A stretch of 64,000 nucleotides of DNA, taken from assembly GCF_033807715.1 (NCBI RefSeq), contig NC_084597.1:6059847-6123846 (forward strand), read 5' to 3'. A program made the position numbers and the translations under genes. The notes below the pieces were generated by a model that was given only the letters and a program-made list of their open reading frames with translations, made no database searches and was not told the origin of the DNA. The DNA is from Cololabis saira. Its lineage: Eukaryota > Chordata > Actinopteri > Beloniformes > Belonidae. Every line of letters starts with the position of its first letter. Within the stretch, counting starts at the first letter, position 1. Positions 33,780 through 43,489 of this stretch are shown one piece after another.

Positions 33780-34435
33780 ACGACAGGATGGAGGAGGGAG
33801 GCACGGTGCAGACCCTGGAGGTGCTGGCCCATGCCCTGGCAGACCTGGCAGCCCTGCTTCAGGGCCAGGGGGAGCAGCAGCTCGCGGCGATTGAAGCGTG
33901 GTGGCGCCGTAGCCGACAGGCCAGGAGGCAGAGGCTGTGGGCCGCCAAGCGACGGCTCCCGAGGCGGCGGGACCCGCGGAGCAACCCACCCCAGCGCCAC
34001 GTCGGAGGTTCGCCACGGCAGCGCTGGTGGCGCTGCAGCCGACAGGCCGGGAGGCAGAGGCTGCAGGCCACCGGGGCGACGGCTTCTGAGGCGGCCCCAG
34101 CGACGGCGGGACCCGCAGCGCGACCCACCCCGGCGGCACGCCTGAGGTTCGTCGCGGAGATGGGGACGGACCAGCGGCCGGAGCAGTGCTGGGTCACCGA
34201 GGAGGCGGTCCTGGACGCGCCGGAAGTGGACGAGCTGCTGGAGCAGTACTGCGTCGGGGAGGGGGTGGTCCTGGACGCACCCCGGCCACGGCCGCGGATG
34301 CCGTCCCTGGGCCCAGTCCCGGGAGTGGCCGTCTCGGTGGTCGACCCAACGCCGAGGGCGACCTCCCGACCGGTCCCGCTGGTCGGCCGAACCAGGTGTG
34401 TCCCATCAACCTCTCCACCCTGCCTGCCTTCATAA
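33773..34435 (+). CDS. Open frame in the non-autonomous LTR element, possible gag remnant
   Basis: A 220-codon frame fills most of the element's interior. It starts MGHDRMEEGGTVQTLEVLAH, predicted helical (LADLAALLQGQGEQQLAAIE), then becomes Arg/Pro/Ala-rich over a tandem duplication of about 120-130 bp (near 33900-34020 and 34025-34145), and ends SPPCLPS. Position right after the primer-binding site suggests a gag-derived protein, but no nucleocapsid zinc knuckle is present and the GC richness favours open frames by chance. I do not recognise it. Confidence 0.4.
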   Translation: MGHDRMEEGGTVQTLEVLAHALADLAALLQGQGEQQLAAIEAWWRRSRQARRQRLWAAKRRLPRRRDPRSNPPQRHVGGSPRQRWWRCSRQAGRQRLQATGATASEAAPATAGPAARPTPAARLRFVAEMGTDQRPEQCWVTEEAVLDAPEVDELLEQYCVGEGVVLDAPRPRPRMPSLGPVPGVAVSVVDPTPRATSRPVPLVGRTRCVPSTSPPCLPS

Positions 34436-34589
34436 GAAGGGACTGCACAGCAGCAAAGGGTCTGTTGGAGAGGCTGCTGCAGCCGAAGCACGTGTGTCCT
34501 GGGTGTTTGGTGAATAAAGTGGTTGTGCACTGAAACTCCGTGTCCTCTCTGTCCTGTCGGTCGGGCCCCGTAGCACTCGGCCTGGTACA

Positions 34590-35175
34590 GATGGATATTT
34601 GGATGGATGAATGGATGAATGAATGAATGAATGAATGAATGAATGAATGAATGAATGAATGAATTAATGGGTGGATGAATGGATGATGCATGGATAGATG
34701 ATTGGATGGGTGGATGGCTGAGGTAATGGATGGACGAATGAATGGATGGATGGATATCCATCCATGGAGGGATGGGTGGGTGGTTGGATGGATGGATGAA
34801 TTAATGGATAATTGAAAGAATGAATGAATGGGTGGCTGGGTGGGTGAATGGAGGTATAGATGGATGGATGAATAAATGAATTAAATGGATGGGTGGATGG
34901 AGGGAGGGATGAATGAATGGATAATTTAATGAATGAATGAATTAATTAATGAATGGGTGGGTGGATGGATGGATGATGGAGGGATGGATGGATGAATGAA
35001 TAAATGAATAAATTAAATGGATGGGTGGATGGATGGATGAATGAATAATTAAATGAATGAATGAATGAATGAATGAATGAATGAATGAATGGGTCGGTGG
35101 ATGAATGAAATATATGGATGGATGGATAATTGAATGAATGAATGAATTAAATGGATGGGTGGATGGATGGATTAC
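34590..35175. repeat. GATG/ATGA tetranucleotide minisatellite
   Basis: Nearly 600 bp of GGAT, GAAT and GATGG variants. Frames such as the minus-strand Ser-Ile-His repeats are artefacts. Confidence 0.95.
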
Positions 35176-35708
35176 ACTAGATAAAAGAATGTTCTCTTTT
35201 TTCCAGGTGAACATTAAATTGTGTCTTTATTTGCAGGTCTTCTCAGCACTGTACAGAAAACGTGACAGAAGTGTTTCAATCTCACACAATGGTGTATTTT
35301 CGCCGTACTGTAATATGACGTCAGACCTCCTTACTACCAGAAAATTGTACAGTCACATTCTCTATAGGGAAAACAGTTGATACAAATAATAAACTGCGTT
35401 TGGCTCCTTAAAAGGAGCTTGAGGTAGGATTTATGAAAAAAATTCGTATACGTTTTAAGTTTTCTAGCAATAATGTCAGATGAAGCGTTCCAAACCAAAA
35501 AGAATGAGCCCTCTAGTGTATCTCTCCGTTGCCTTGAACAGGCTGTGTGCTGCAAAATGTGCTGCAATTCGGTCCAGAATTTCCCGCGCTGTCCTGCAGA
35601 TGTGACGTCACATGACGCTGCATGCACGTTCTCCCCGTTCTCCCGTGCCGGCTTCACTGTTGGCTGCAGTACCCCCGACGGCCGTCGTGGCGAAGGGTGG
35701 CACTTTAG

Positions 35709-36037
35709 GCTACGTTCACACTGCAGTTCCCAAGTGACCCAAATCCGATTTGTTGCTCATATGTGACTCAGATCAGATTTGTTTATGACAGTGTGAACAG
35801 CACAAGTCACATGGAATCTGATCTTTTCAAATCAGATTCAGGTCGCTTCCATATGTGGTTCTAAATCGGATACAGGTCTGATGTTTTGCAATGCGACCTC
35901 AGTGTGAACAGCCAGGTCGGAATTAATGCCACTTTGACGTCACACGCAGAGCCCCGAGCCGCGGGGAGAGACACGGGAGACGCCGGCGGTCGCCTCCGGG
36001 CTCACCTCTTTTTCACCTATGACCTCAGATCAGACGA

Positions 36038-36068
<31 letters not shown>

Positions 36069-36360
36069 ATAAAGAAGCTAAGGATTCAAATCAGCGAGGC
36101 GGTCTTGCTTGTCGACACAGGCAAAGAGGAGCCTGACACTCCGGGAGCGGAGCTACCTTTAGCCCAACATACGGCGTGCTGCCTGTGACGTCTTTGCTAT
36201 TGTTCCTCTGCGCATGCGGGTCAGTTCAGGGCCGCGATGCGTTCACACTCGAGTCTGATATAGGACACATTTTAAAAGATAATGTGAACAGCCACACAAA
36301 AAAATCGGATATGGGAAAAAATCGGAATTGAGCATTAAGGACTGCAGTGTGAACGTAGTC
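35709..36360. mobile_element. Miniature element with CTACGTTCACACTGCAG ends carrying rRNA-derived sequence
   Basis: CTACGTTCACACTGCAGT at 35710 and ACTGCAGTGTGAACGTAG at about 36342-36359 are inverted repeats, and AATCCGATT-type words line the arms. The middle holds a fragment of ITS2 and 28S rRNA. No clean target duplication was found. Confidence 0.7.
35950..36100 (+). pseudogene. ITS2 end and 5' end of 28S rRNA, degenerate fragment
   Basis: GACCTCAGATCAGACGAGAC followed directly by AACCCGCTGAATTTAAGCAT and ATTACTAA is the start of fish 28S rRNA, exact over about 50 bp (36021-36068). It is preceded by a GC-rich stretch and TTTTTCACCTAT, as at the end of ITS2. After TTACTAA the match continues only in pieces (AAAGAAGCTAAGGATTC), with short deletions. 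Far too short to be functional. Confidence 0.85.
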
Positions 36361-37128
36361 ATAGAGTCTCATTTCTTAAAAGGAGCCTCATGCTCCTTTA
36401 AATAATTCACCTTAATCTAAAATCATTTAAAATAATTCACCTTAATCAAAAACCATTTAAATGTCAGCATTAAATCACAATAACACCTCACTGACTATAT
36501 TTCCTTTTTTTAATAACAAATCTTATCTTATCTATCTTCTATATGTAAATACCTTCAATTCGACACACATAACCAATTGGAAATAACACAAAATTAATAA
36601 ATGGACATTAAACCCAATTAATTTGTCCTGCTTCCTGGATTGGCAGTGGATGTCGTCACCCCCCCCCCCAAAAAAAAAAAAAAACACACTGGGTTTGTAT
36701 GTGTCTATTTATGTATGTGTACGCATATGTGTGCGTATATATATGTATATATATTAAATATAGTAATAATGCACTTATATATGCCTTTGGTTTCTACCGT
36801 CATGGTATCAATCATTAATAGACCCTTTTTGTGTTTGTAAACAATGATGACGTAAAACGTATGCGCGCGCATTTGGGCAACGGAAGTACGGCGGAGATAA
36901 AGAGCGTGTCAAGCTCTGCAAGGGGATTATCAACTAAAGATCACGAATCTTACCTTAACAAGTTGACTTTGACAAATGGTGCCCGACTTCCAGATCCGTG
37001 TTCTATTAATGAGTTGGTTGAAGACGTTAGCAGGTGGCCAAATGGGTTGTGGTCCCGGGGCGGTCCCTCCCCCCTCCCTCCCCCCTCACCGCGGAGCTGC
37101 GGAGCCTCCAACCCGGACTGAGAGGGTC

Positions 37129-37584
37129 ATGAGCGGCCAGCGGATCCCCGAGCTCCCGGAGCTCCCGGAGCTCCCGGAGCTCCCGGAGCTCCCGGAGCGG
37201 CTCCTGGAGGATCGGGACCGGCTCCTGGAGCTCCCGGAGGATCGGGACCAGCTCCTGGAGGTTCTGGTGGATCGGGACCGGCTCCTGGAGCTCCCGGAGG
37301 ATCGGGACCGGCTCCTGGAGCTCCCGGAGGATCGGGACCGGCTCCTGGAGCTCCCGGAGGATCGGGACCGGCTCCTGGAGCTCCCGGAGGATCGGGACCA
37401 GCTCCCGGAGCTCCCGGAGGATCGGGACCAGCTCCCGGAGCTCCCGGAGGATCCGGTGCGGCTCCGGCCGGGTGTGCGGGTCCCCGGGAACCCCCCCGGG
37501 TCCGGGAACCCCACTGGCTTCTCCGACCGCTTCCTCCTCAAGTTCCTGCGGGCCAGAGACGTCGATGTCCCGCTGTCCCTGAAG
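37129..37584 (+). pseudogene. ttpa: Captured first exon of an alpha-tocopherol transfer protein-like gene (CRAL-TRIO family)
   Basis: An open 152-codon exon runs from ATG (37129) to a good splice donor CTGAAG/GTACAA (37585). It starts MSGQRIPELPEL and ends TGFSDRFLLKFLRARDVDVP then LSLK. FLLKFLRARDxD is the CRAL-TRIO N-terminal signature, and the wording and donor position fit exon 1 of ttpa, which carries vitamin E out of liver lysosomes. Upstream GC-rich sequence (about 37045-37128) looks like its 5' untranslated region, and about 40 bp of intron follow. Between start and signature there is an expansion: five or six ELP units, then eight to nine 30-bp units encoding RDRLLELPED. Human exon 1 has nothing of this length. 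No other ttpa exon is in the window and the fragment lies wholly inside a transposon, so it is a captured copy, not the gene. Related CRAL-TRIO genes remain possible donors. Confidence 0.75.
37150..37460 (+). repeat. Coding minisatellite, 30-bp unit, in the captured exon
   Basis: GAGCTCCCG 9-bp repeats (about 37150-37197) are followed by 30-bp units each beginning ATCGGGACC at 37211, 37241, 37271 and so on to 37421, with a degenerate ninth. The period is a multiple of three, so the frame stays open. Confidence 0.95.
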
Positions 37585-37870
37585 GTACAAGCCGCCGCAG
37601 GAGCACCGGTTGCTCTGAAATGGTCGTGATTCCTGTCTGAATCCTATAAAACTTTAGTCCGCCGGTGGAATAACGATTCTTACAACCGTATACGCAACAA
37701 CCAGACATGTTGATGCTGGGAACAGTTTGTTAAATGCCTGCTAACCAGTTGTTTCAGTCACAACTGCAGGATAACAACGCCACTTCCGTTGCCAAAATGC
37801 GCGCGCAACATTATGTGACGTAGGCTGAAAAAGGGTCTATATGTGTGCAGACAAGGGAAAAAAAAAAAAC

Positions 37871-38394
37871 GTAACTTATTTACCTGAGTAACTTATCAAC
37901 TCACAGCTGTCTTAAAATAACTGTCTCACAAACCAAGTTAATAACACATTAATTATATATACGAAATATATAAACGGACCTATTATCCGGAGTATCACTC
38001 GTTACACTCGTTACATTACTTGAGACCGGTCATGTGATTACAGTCTATTTAAGCTTCTATTCAGTGAAAACCGGCATTCACGGTGATAGCATTCCGTTAG
38101 CCGCTAGCATGCTAACGTTAGCTCCGGTCGCAGCTCATTTGAAGCTCAGCAAACACATTTTCTACCCCACTCTTCGTCATAATACCCTCCCACAACCCAC
38201 AGCATCATATAAAAACACCCCACAGTCATTTAGTCCGGCGACTATTACATACCTGTACATAAATGTGACAAAGTGTTTCAGTCTCACACAATGGTGCATT
38301 TTCGCGGTACTGTAATATGACGTCAGACCGCCCCCGCCCTCTAGTGGCCTTTGTCTAAACTGCACTGGGTAGAGATATGATTTGATGCTGCAGC
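37871..38394. repeat. Dispersed repeat remnants, no gene
   Basis: CTCACACAATGGTGCATTTTC..TACTGTAATATGACGTCAGAC (about 38282-38328) repeats 35282-35326. Other sequence, including GCTAGCATGCTAACGTTAGC, is unassigned. Confidence 0.5.
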
Positions 38395-38815
38395 ACATAA
38401 ACTGTAAAATCGTGTTCTGAGGCTTAAAACTAAAGGTGACCGAGCTTTTGCGGTGGCTGGCCCTAAGCTGTGGAATAGTTTGCCACTGAATATTAGATCT
38501 GCTCAGACCCTAGATGCTTTAAGTCTTCTTTGAAAACGTATTTATTTTCTTTGGCTTTTGGTGTACGGTAAATAGTGGTCTACATCTGTGAGAGGTGATT
38601 GTGCGCTTTGTGTGTCTGTTCTTTGCCGCCTATTTTCTATTGTTTATTACTATTTTATTGATCATTTTAGCATGTAAGTGATTTTATTGTTTCTACTTTG
38701 TACTGTATTTTCTTTTGGTATTGTTTCATTTTATTGTATACAGTACAGCACTTTGGTCGAACTCGGTCGTTCTTAAATGTGCTATATAAATAAAATTGAC
38801 ATTGACATTGACATA
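38395..38815 (+). mobile_element. L2-like LINE 3' end with (TTGACA)n tail
   Basis: It reads GDRAFAVAGPKLWNSLPLNI then RSAQTLDA, the C-terminus of L2/Rex-type reverse transcriptases. A 3' tail with GTGCTATATAAATAAAATTG and repeated ACATTG follows. Confidence 0.85.
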
Positions 38816-39160
38816 GTGATTTCGGAGCGGGGGTGATGTGGTCGTATTTGTGGACTCTTAACAGGATCCTGGCAGCGCTGTTTTGTATGTGTTGAAGTCT
38901 CTGGATGTTCCTGTCGGAGACTCTGATGAGGAGAGCATTACAATAATCCAGTCTGGACGAGACAAAGGCGAGGAGAAGCTTCTCTGCATCTGTCAGGGTG
39001 AGTGTTGGACGGAGTTTGGCGATGTTCCTGAGGTGATAAAAAGCAGAGGTGTTTGATGTGGGTGTCAAAAGTGAGGGTCCATTATAGGCCTAACACCTAG
39101 GTTGGTGACAGATGGGGAGAGAGGGATGTTTTGACCGGAGAAGGTGATACAGGTGATGGT

Positions 39161-39229
39161 TAGAGGTGGGTGCAATTCATTGATGTGACGATGCATTGCG
39201 ATGCGTCACGTGACGATTTGGAATCGATT

Positions 39230-39262
<33 letters not shown>

Positions 39263-40352
39263 AAAATCATTTTTTTTTTTTTAAGTTATCCTATCCAGAT
39301 TCCAGACTGAATAAACTGCTGAATCATTTCATTTTCAAGAATGCACATTTCTTATTGTTCACTTGAAATATGGCAGATATGTTTACACTAAGTACATATC
39401 TAGTTTACTTGAATTAATGAACTCATTAAATCCAGGGCTTGACCGTTTTCAGTGTTTTCCACCAATAGAGGGCGCTCTCATGCAAGTGCAGCTTTTCCTG
39501 GTCAAAGTTGAGGAAGTCAAAGAGCAAATGTTTACATAGTCATACAATAAATTATTTTGTGTCTTTGAAAAATAAATGTCAAATGTTCAAAAAACCTTGT
39601 TATTTACTTAATGAGTGTTGTTAGAGGAACTGAGTTAATTGATTGGCTATTTATTTACAAATGTAGCCATAGATGAAGACAACATCAATCTTGTATGGAA
39701 AAAAGCATTAAAAATCGCAATAATCGGGGGCACGGTGGCACAGCAGGTAGTGCAGCCGTCTCACAGCAAGAAGGTCCTGGGTTCGATTCCCGCCGGGGGA
39801 CGCTGTGGGCGCTCAAGTGCGTGTTAGTTCCCCCATGACTTCAGCTCCACACCCTGGGTGGAGAAAGGATCTTTCTGTGTGGAGTTTGCATGTTCTCCGC
39901 GTGCTACCTTGGGTAGCTAATGTTCTCTACCCTCACAAAAACATGCAACAGTCCTGTGCTCTACTGCCCCCTCTGGCCAACCGGGGAACAGATGGGGTGG
40001 GGAGGATCCGGCCGGAATAACGTGATCCTTCCACGCGCTACGTCCGGCCGGAGAAACCCCACCCTGTCTGGTGAAAAGATGCGGCTGCTCACTCCTCAGG
40101 TTAAGGAGGAGACCTGAGCTCAGTGCAGGAACTCCCGGGGTTGGTAGAGGATGGCAATGCACAGGACTGTTACTTAGGTAGGAACACTGGGTGATAAAAT
40201 GGGGAAAAAACCGGGATAAAAATATTAAAAAAAAATAAAAATAAAATCACAATAATCGAAGAATTGTGGCACCAATAATCGAATCGAAGAATCGAAGCTC
40301 CAATAATCGAAATCGAATCGAATCGTGAGGTACCCTTGTTTGCACACCCCTA
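39161..40352. mobile_element. hAT miniature element with TAGAGGTGGGTGCAA ends
   Basis: Perfect 8-bp duplication GTGATGGT (39153-39160 and 40353-40360). Ends TAGAGGTGGGTGCAATTC and GTTTGCACACCCCTA. The core has ATCGATT/AATCGAA words and contains a SINE. Confidence 0.9.
39727..40242 (+). mobile_element. tRNA-derived SINE, second copy
   Basis: Starts GGGGGCACGGTGGCACAGC, B box GGTTCGATTCC, A-rich end. The target duplication is AAAATCGCAATAATCG (39711-39726) against AAAATCACAATAATCG (40243-40258), 15 of 16. Same family as 17056-17561. Confidence 0.92.
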
Positions 40353-40500
40353 GTGATGGTGGAAGAGCGGAGCTGATGTGGTGTTCCAACTAGGATGGCT
40401 TCTGTTTTTAAACTGTTTAGCTGAACATTCAGAAAAGATTTGAAAAAAGAGAAAGCAAGTAGCCTATGACTTAAAAGGAACAGAGATTTTTTAAAAACCA

Positions 40501-40925
40501 AGATTCAGGACTAAATTGATGGAACGTTGTGTTTCTGTGAAAGGAATCAGTTTATGGAAGAATCTGAATGAAGAAAACAAAGAATCCAAATCAAACATTA
40601 CATTCAAAAGAACAATTAAAGCCTGTATGTTAAGGAAATATAATGAAATATGTTAGTACCCATTCATACCCATAGGCAGCGGTAATTTTATTTTATTTTA
40701 ATTTTTTTATTCACTTAGTTGTTGTTTTTTATTATTAGTATTTTTAATTTATGTTATTTGTGAAGTTATTTCTTGGAAAAAGGGGCAGATCAGATAAGAT
40801 TCTTCTTCTTTCTGCTCCCTTTTCATTCACAATTTAAAAACATTTGTATTTGTATTGTATTGAATTATTTTTTTTTTTTTTGGAATGAAATAAAGAATAA
40901 AATGAAATGAAATGAAAAATAATTA
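40501..40925 (+). mobile_element. LINE 3' end with (GAAAT)n tail
   Basis: Reads ERCVSVKGISLWKNLNEENK then ITFKRTIKACMLRKY, a typical LINE reverse transcriptase C-terminus. It ends in AAATGAAATGAAATGAAA. Confidence 0.65.
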
Positions 40926-41181
40926 CTTTTCCTTTCATTTAAAATACATTGGGTACGTTTATGCATTTTTTATCTGGTTGTTTTGTTTTTCATAATTTTT
41001 TAGTTTGTATAGAACTATAATGTATTTTCCTGTTTTGTTATGGGGGTTGTACAGAGGTGTCAGAAACTCATCCAGCATTATTGGTTAGATCTGCTACATG
41101 AATGAATCCGACCATCACACTGATATTTATACCACGGACGACGCAACACTTTAGAAAGAGGAGGCAGCGTGAGGGGAATGG

Positions 41182-42422
41182 TACGGTGGCCGAGACCCGC
41201 CATTGCTGAAAATAAAGTAACGCTGCAAACAGAAACAAACGCCGCTGCAAATAAAAGAAACGCTTAGCAAATAAAATAAATGCTGCAAAAAAAAAAGAAA
41301 AGCCGCTTCAAATAAAAGAAACGCTGCAAACAAAAAGAAACGCTGCTGCAAATAAAATAAACGCTGCAAATATAAAGAAACCCAGCTGCAAATAAAATAA
41401 AAAATGACGCAAATAAAAAAGCCACAACGGAAGTGAATTACCGGGGACTATTTTTGCCGATGCACCGGTGTTGCACATTAAAAATTACTCGTAGCGACGT
41501 TGAACACTAACCTTTTCACTTATTTTCTCGTTCGTTGTTCTTCTTATTCCTCGCTCTTCTTATTTCTTCCTTTTCACTTACGTCTTCGTCTTCTTCTTCT
41601 CCTCTCACGTAAAAAACACCGGTGCATCAGCAAAAATAGTCCCCGGTAATTCACTTCCGTTGTGGCTTTTTTATTTGCGTCGTTTTTTTTAAATTTGCAG
41701 CGGCGTTTCTTTATATTTGCAGCGTTTCTTTTATTTGCAGCAGCGTTTCTTTTTGTTTGCAGCGTTTCTTTTATTTGAAGCGGCGTTTCTTTATATTTGC
41801 AGCGTTTCTTTTATTTGCAGCGGCGTTTGTTTTTATTTTCAGCGTTTCTTTTATGTGCAAAGCGTTTATTTTATTTGCAGCAGTGTTACTTTTTATTTGC
41901 AGCGTTTTTTATTTGCAGCGGCGTTTCTTTATATTTGCAGCGTTTCTTTTATTTGCAGCGGTGTTTCTTCATATTTGCAGCGTTTCTTTTATTTGCAGCG
42001 GCGTTTGTTTTTATTTTCAGCGTTTATTTTATGTGCAAAGCGTTTCTTTTATTTGCAGCAGCGTTTCTTTATATTTGCAGCGTTTCTTTTATTTGCAGCG
42101 GTGTTTCTTCATATTTGCAGCTTTTCTTTTATTTGCAGCAGCGTTTCTTTTTATTTGCAGCGTTTCTTTTATTTGCAGCGGCGTTTCTTCATATTTGCAG
42201 CGTTTCTTTTATTTGCAGCAGCGTTTCTTTTTATTTGCAGCGTTTCTTTTATTTGCAGCAGCGTTTCTTTATATTTTCAGCGTTTCTTTTATTTGCAGCA
42301 GCGTTTGTTTTTATTTTCAGCGTTTATTTTATGTGCAAAGCGTTTATTTTATTTGCAGCGGCGTTTCTTTTTATTTGCAGTGTTTCTTTAATTTTCCGCA
42401 ATGGCGGGTCTCGGCCACCGTA
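41182..42422. mobile_element. DNA transposon with TACGGTGGCCGAGACCC ends, copy 2, with 40-bp minisatellite
   Basis: Ends TACGGTGGCCGAGACCCGCC and its complement, flanked by GAATGG (41176-41181) and AAATGG (42423-42428), 5 of 6. About 41700-42395 is tandem units of roughly 40 bp containing TTCTTTTATTTGCAGC. Because 40 is not a multiple of three and the unit has no stops, all three plus frames stay open for over 200 codons; none is a gene. Confidence 0.8.
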
Positions 42423-43489
42423 AAATGGTGATGGGAACCTCGTTTAGAACTGAAAGACACAAGAAACATCTGAAACATTTTATTAAAAGCATGAGAGGAC
42501 ATATTTGTGTCCCCAAAAGGAACATAAATACAAAATAAATTTATATGTACAAATTATGGCAAAGACAATTAGAAGCGTACCAGGTACTTTCTAAAAATGT
42601 TAATTCACAAAAAGACAGAAAAGAAATATATTAACTGCAGCTCCCAATGTGTTAATTATCAAAGAGAGATGAACCAATATTACAATATGATCCATCCTGG
42701 TTCACAAATCAAAATATCTAAGATTTATATAAGCTTTGAGGTACAAATATGAGGTATGCACTACTCTTGAATAAAAATTAAGGACAAAATGATTTCAGTA
42801 CCGTTATTATTTCAATTAGCATCTTTTCTGTACAGTAAAACTTTTCCAAGCTTTCGGCCATTTAAGCTTTTAATTGTTGTTTGTACCTCTTTTATGAATT
42901 TGTAACAAAAAAACAACAAACTGATAACTATACTTCGCTCTATCGTACCTGATTTTATCAGAGCACTTCAAACTATGAAATGATTCGCAAGAAAAATACC
43001 CACATTTATGAAACAAATTAGCAAAAAACCAAAAGAAATGTGCTGAGCTGTAGCCGAAATACAAATTTGAGTACCAATATTCAAAAATGGGCTTTGCCTT
43101 AGAACCCTGCCGGACTGAAATCCTGTATTTCACAGAGGTAATAAAAAAGGTTTCACCACAGAGAGGCAGTATATTAGCAACACAAACTAGAGCCGACGTA
43201 TTAGATTCTCCAAAATGTCACACGACTGTCTTATCCGTCCGCTCCTCGGCTCTCGAGTGGAAGTGAAAACAGAGAGAAGTGGTTTGCCGTCACATGTTCA
43301 GAACATTACAGGCAGCTGATAGCATCACTTAATAAAAATAAAAACAAAGTAAAGCTTTGATTATCACATAAATCTGGTCTTTATGTATAAAACAAGCAGG
43401 CGATGTGTCTCTTTTGCTCGGCGATCTTGGTTTCTGCATACTGAGTGAAGAAGGGATACTGAACATTTATCTGGAACAGTCGTGTTAGT

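Larger units (their letters stand above)
33668..34589 (+). mobile_element. Non-autonomous LTR retrotransposon, 5' LTR truncated
   Basis: The segment GGGTGTTTGGTGAATAAAG..CACTGAAACTCCGTGTCCTC..CACTCG ending CTACA/GTACA is present on both sides (about 33674-33760 and 34502-34589). Directly after the left copy is TGGCGCCCAACGTGGGGC (33762-33779), a primer-binding site as in Ty3/Gypsy-type fish elements. AATAAA in each LTR is a likely poly(A) signal. No protease, reverse transcriptase or integrase is present. Confidence 0.8.
35404..36400. mobile_element. Miniature element with TTAAAAGGAGCTTGAGG ends, interrupted
   Basis: TTAAAAGGAGCTTGAGG (about 35408) and CCTCATGCTCCTTTAA (about 36385-36400) are inverted. 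Termini at TTAA suggest a piggyBac-like origin but that is not certain. It contains the element at 35709-36360. Confidence 0.5.
36820..37838. mobile_element. Gene-capturing (Pack-type) DNA transposon with AT target duplication
   Basis: Ends AGACCCTTTTT and AAAAAGGGTCT. Further in, GCGCGCATTTGGGCAACGGA is inverted to TCCGTTGCCAAAATGCGCGC, so imperfect inverted ends extend about 60-68 bp. AT occurs on both sides (36818-36819 and 37839-37840). Comparing with ATTAATATGTGTGCAG near 12978 shows the unoccupied site, so both borders are fixed to the base. The left part (36900-37040) keeps a remnant encoding STKDHESYLNKLTLTNGARL then PDPCSINELVEDVSRWPN, which I recall from the N-terminus of proteins in YqaJ-type (ISL2EU/IS4EU) fish transposons; that link is from memory and tentative. 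The rest is a captured gene fragment. Confidence 0.85.
36625..37870 (+). mobile_element. L1-like 3' end, interrupted by a gene-carrying transposon
   Basis: GGATTGGCAGTGGATGTCGT, a C run, the TATATGTATA block and CATGGTATCAATCATTAAT run up to 36819. The copy resumes at 37841 with ATGTGTGCAGACAAGG and an A-rich tail. Confidence 0.75.
38816..40480 (-). pseudogene. L2-like LINE reverse transcriptase C-terminal fragment, split by a hAT element
   Basis: On the minus strand it encodes TSAFYHLRNIAKLRPTLTLT, LLLAFVSSRLDYCNALLI and IQRLQHIQNSAARILL, conserved blocks after the palm domain in L2 elements. The upstream part continues at 40361-40480. It meets the plus-strand fragment tail to tail at 38815. 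Confidence 0.85.

Noticed and set aside
33859..34761. Minus-strand 300-codon frame beginning with Ile-His-Ser repeats
   Set aside because: It starts in the GATG minisatellite and continues antisense to the LTR element; no domain is visible.
36014..36075. Genuine 28S rRNA gene
   Set aside because: Only about 50 bp match exactly and the similarity decays with deletions within an inverted-repeat element.
37129..37584. Functional ttpa gene start at this locus
   Set aside because: The exon lies wholly between transposon ends whose unoccupied site is known, and no further ttpa exon was seen downstream.
38034..38315. 93-codon plus-strand frame
   Set aside because: Overlaps a sequence repeated near 35.28 kb and has no recognisable domain.
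41717..42431. Possible CRISPR-like array of regular repeats
   Set aside because: Units are adjacent without unique spacers, the DNA is vertebrate, and the block lies inside a DNA transposon.
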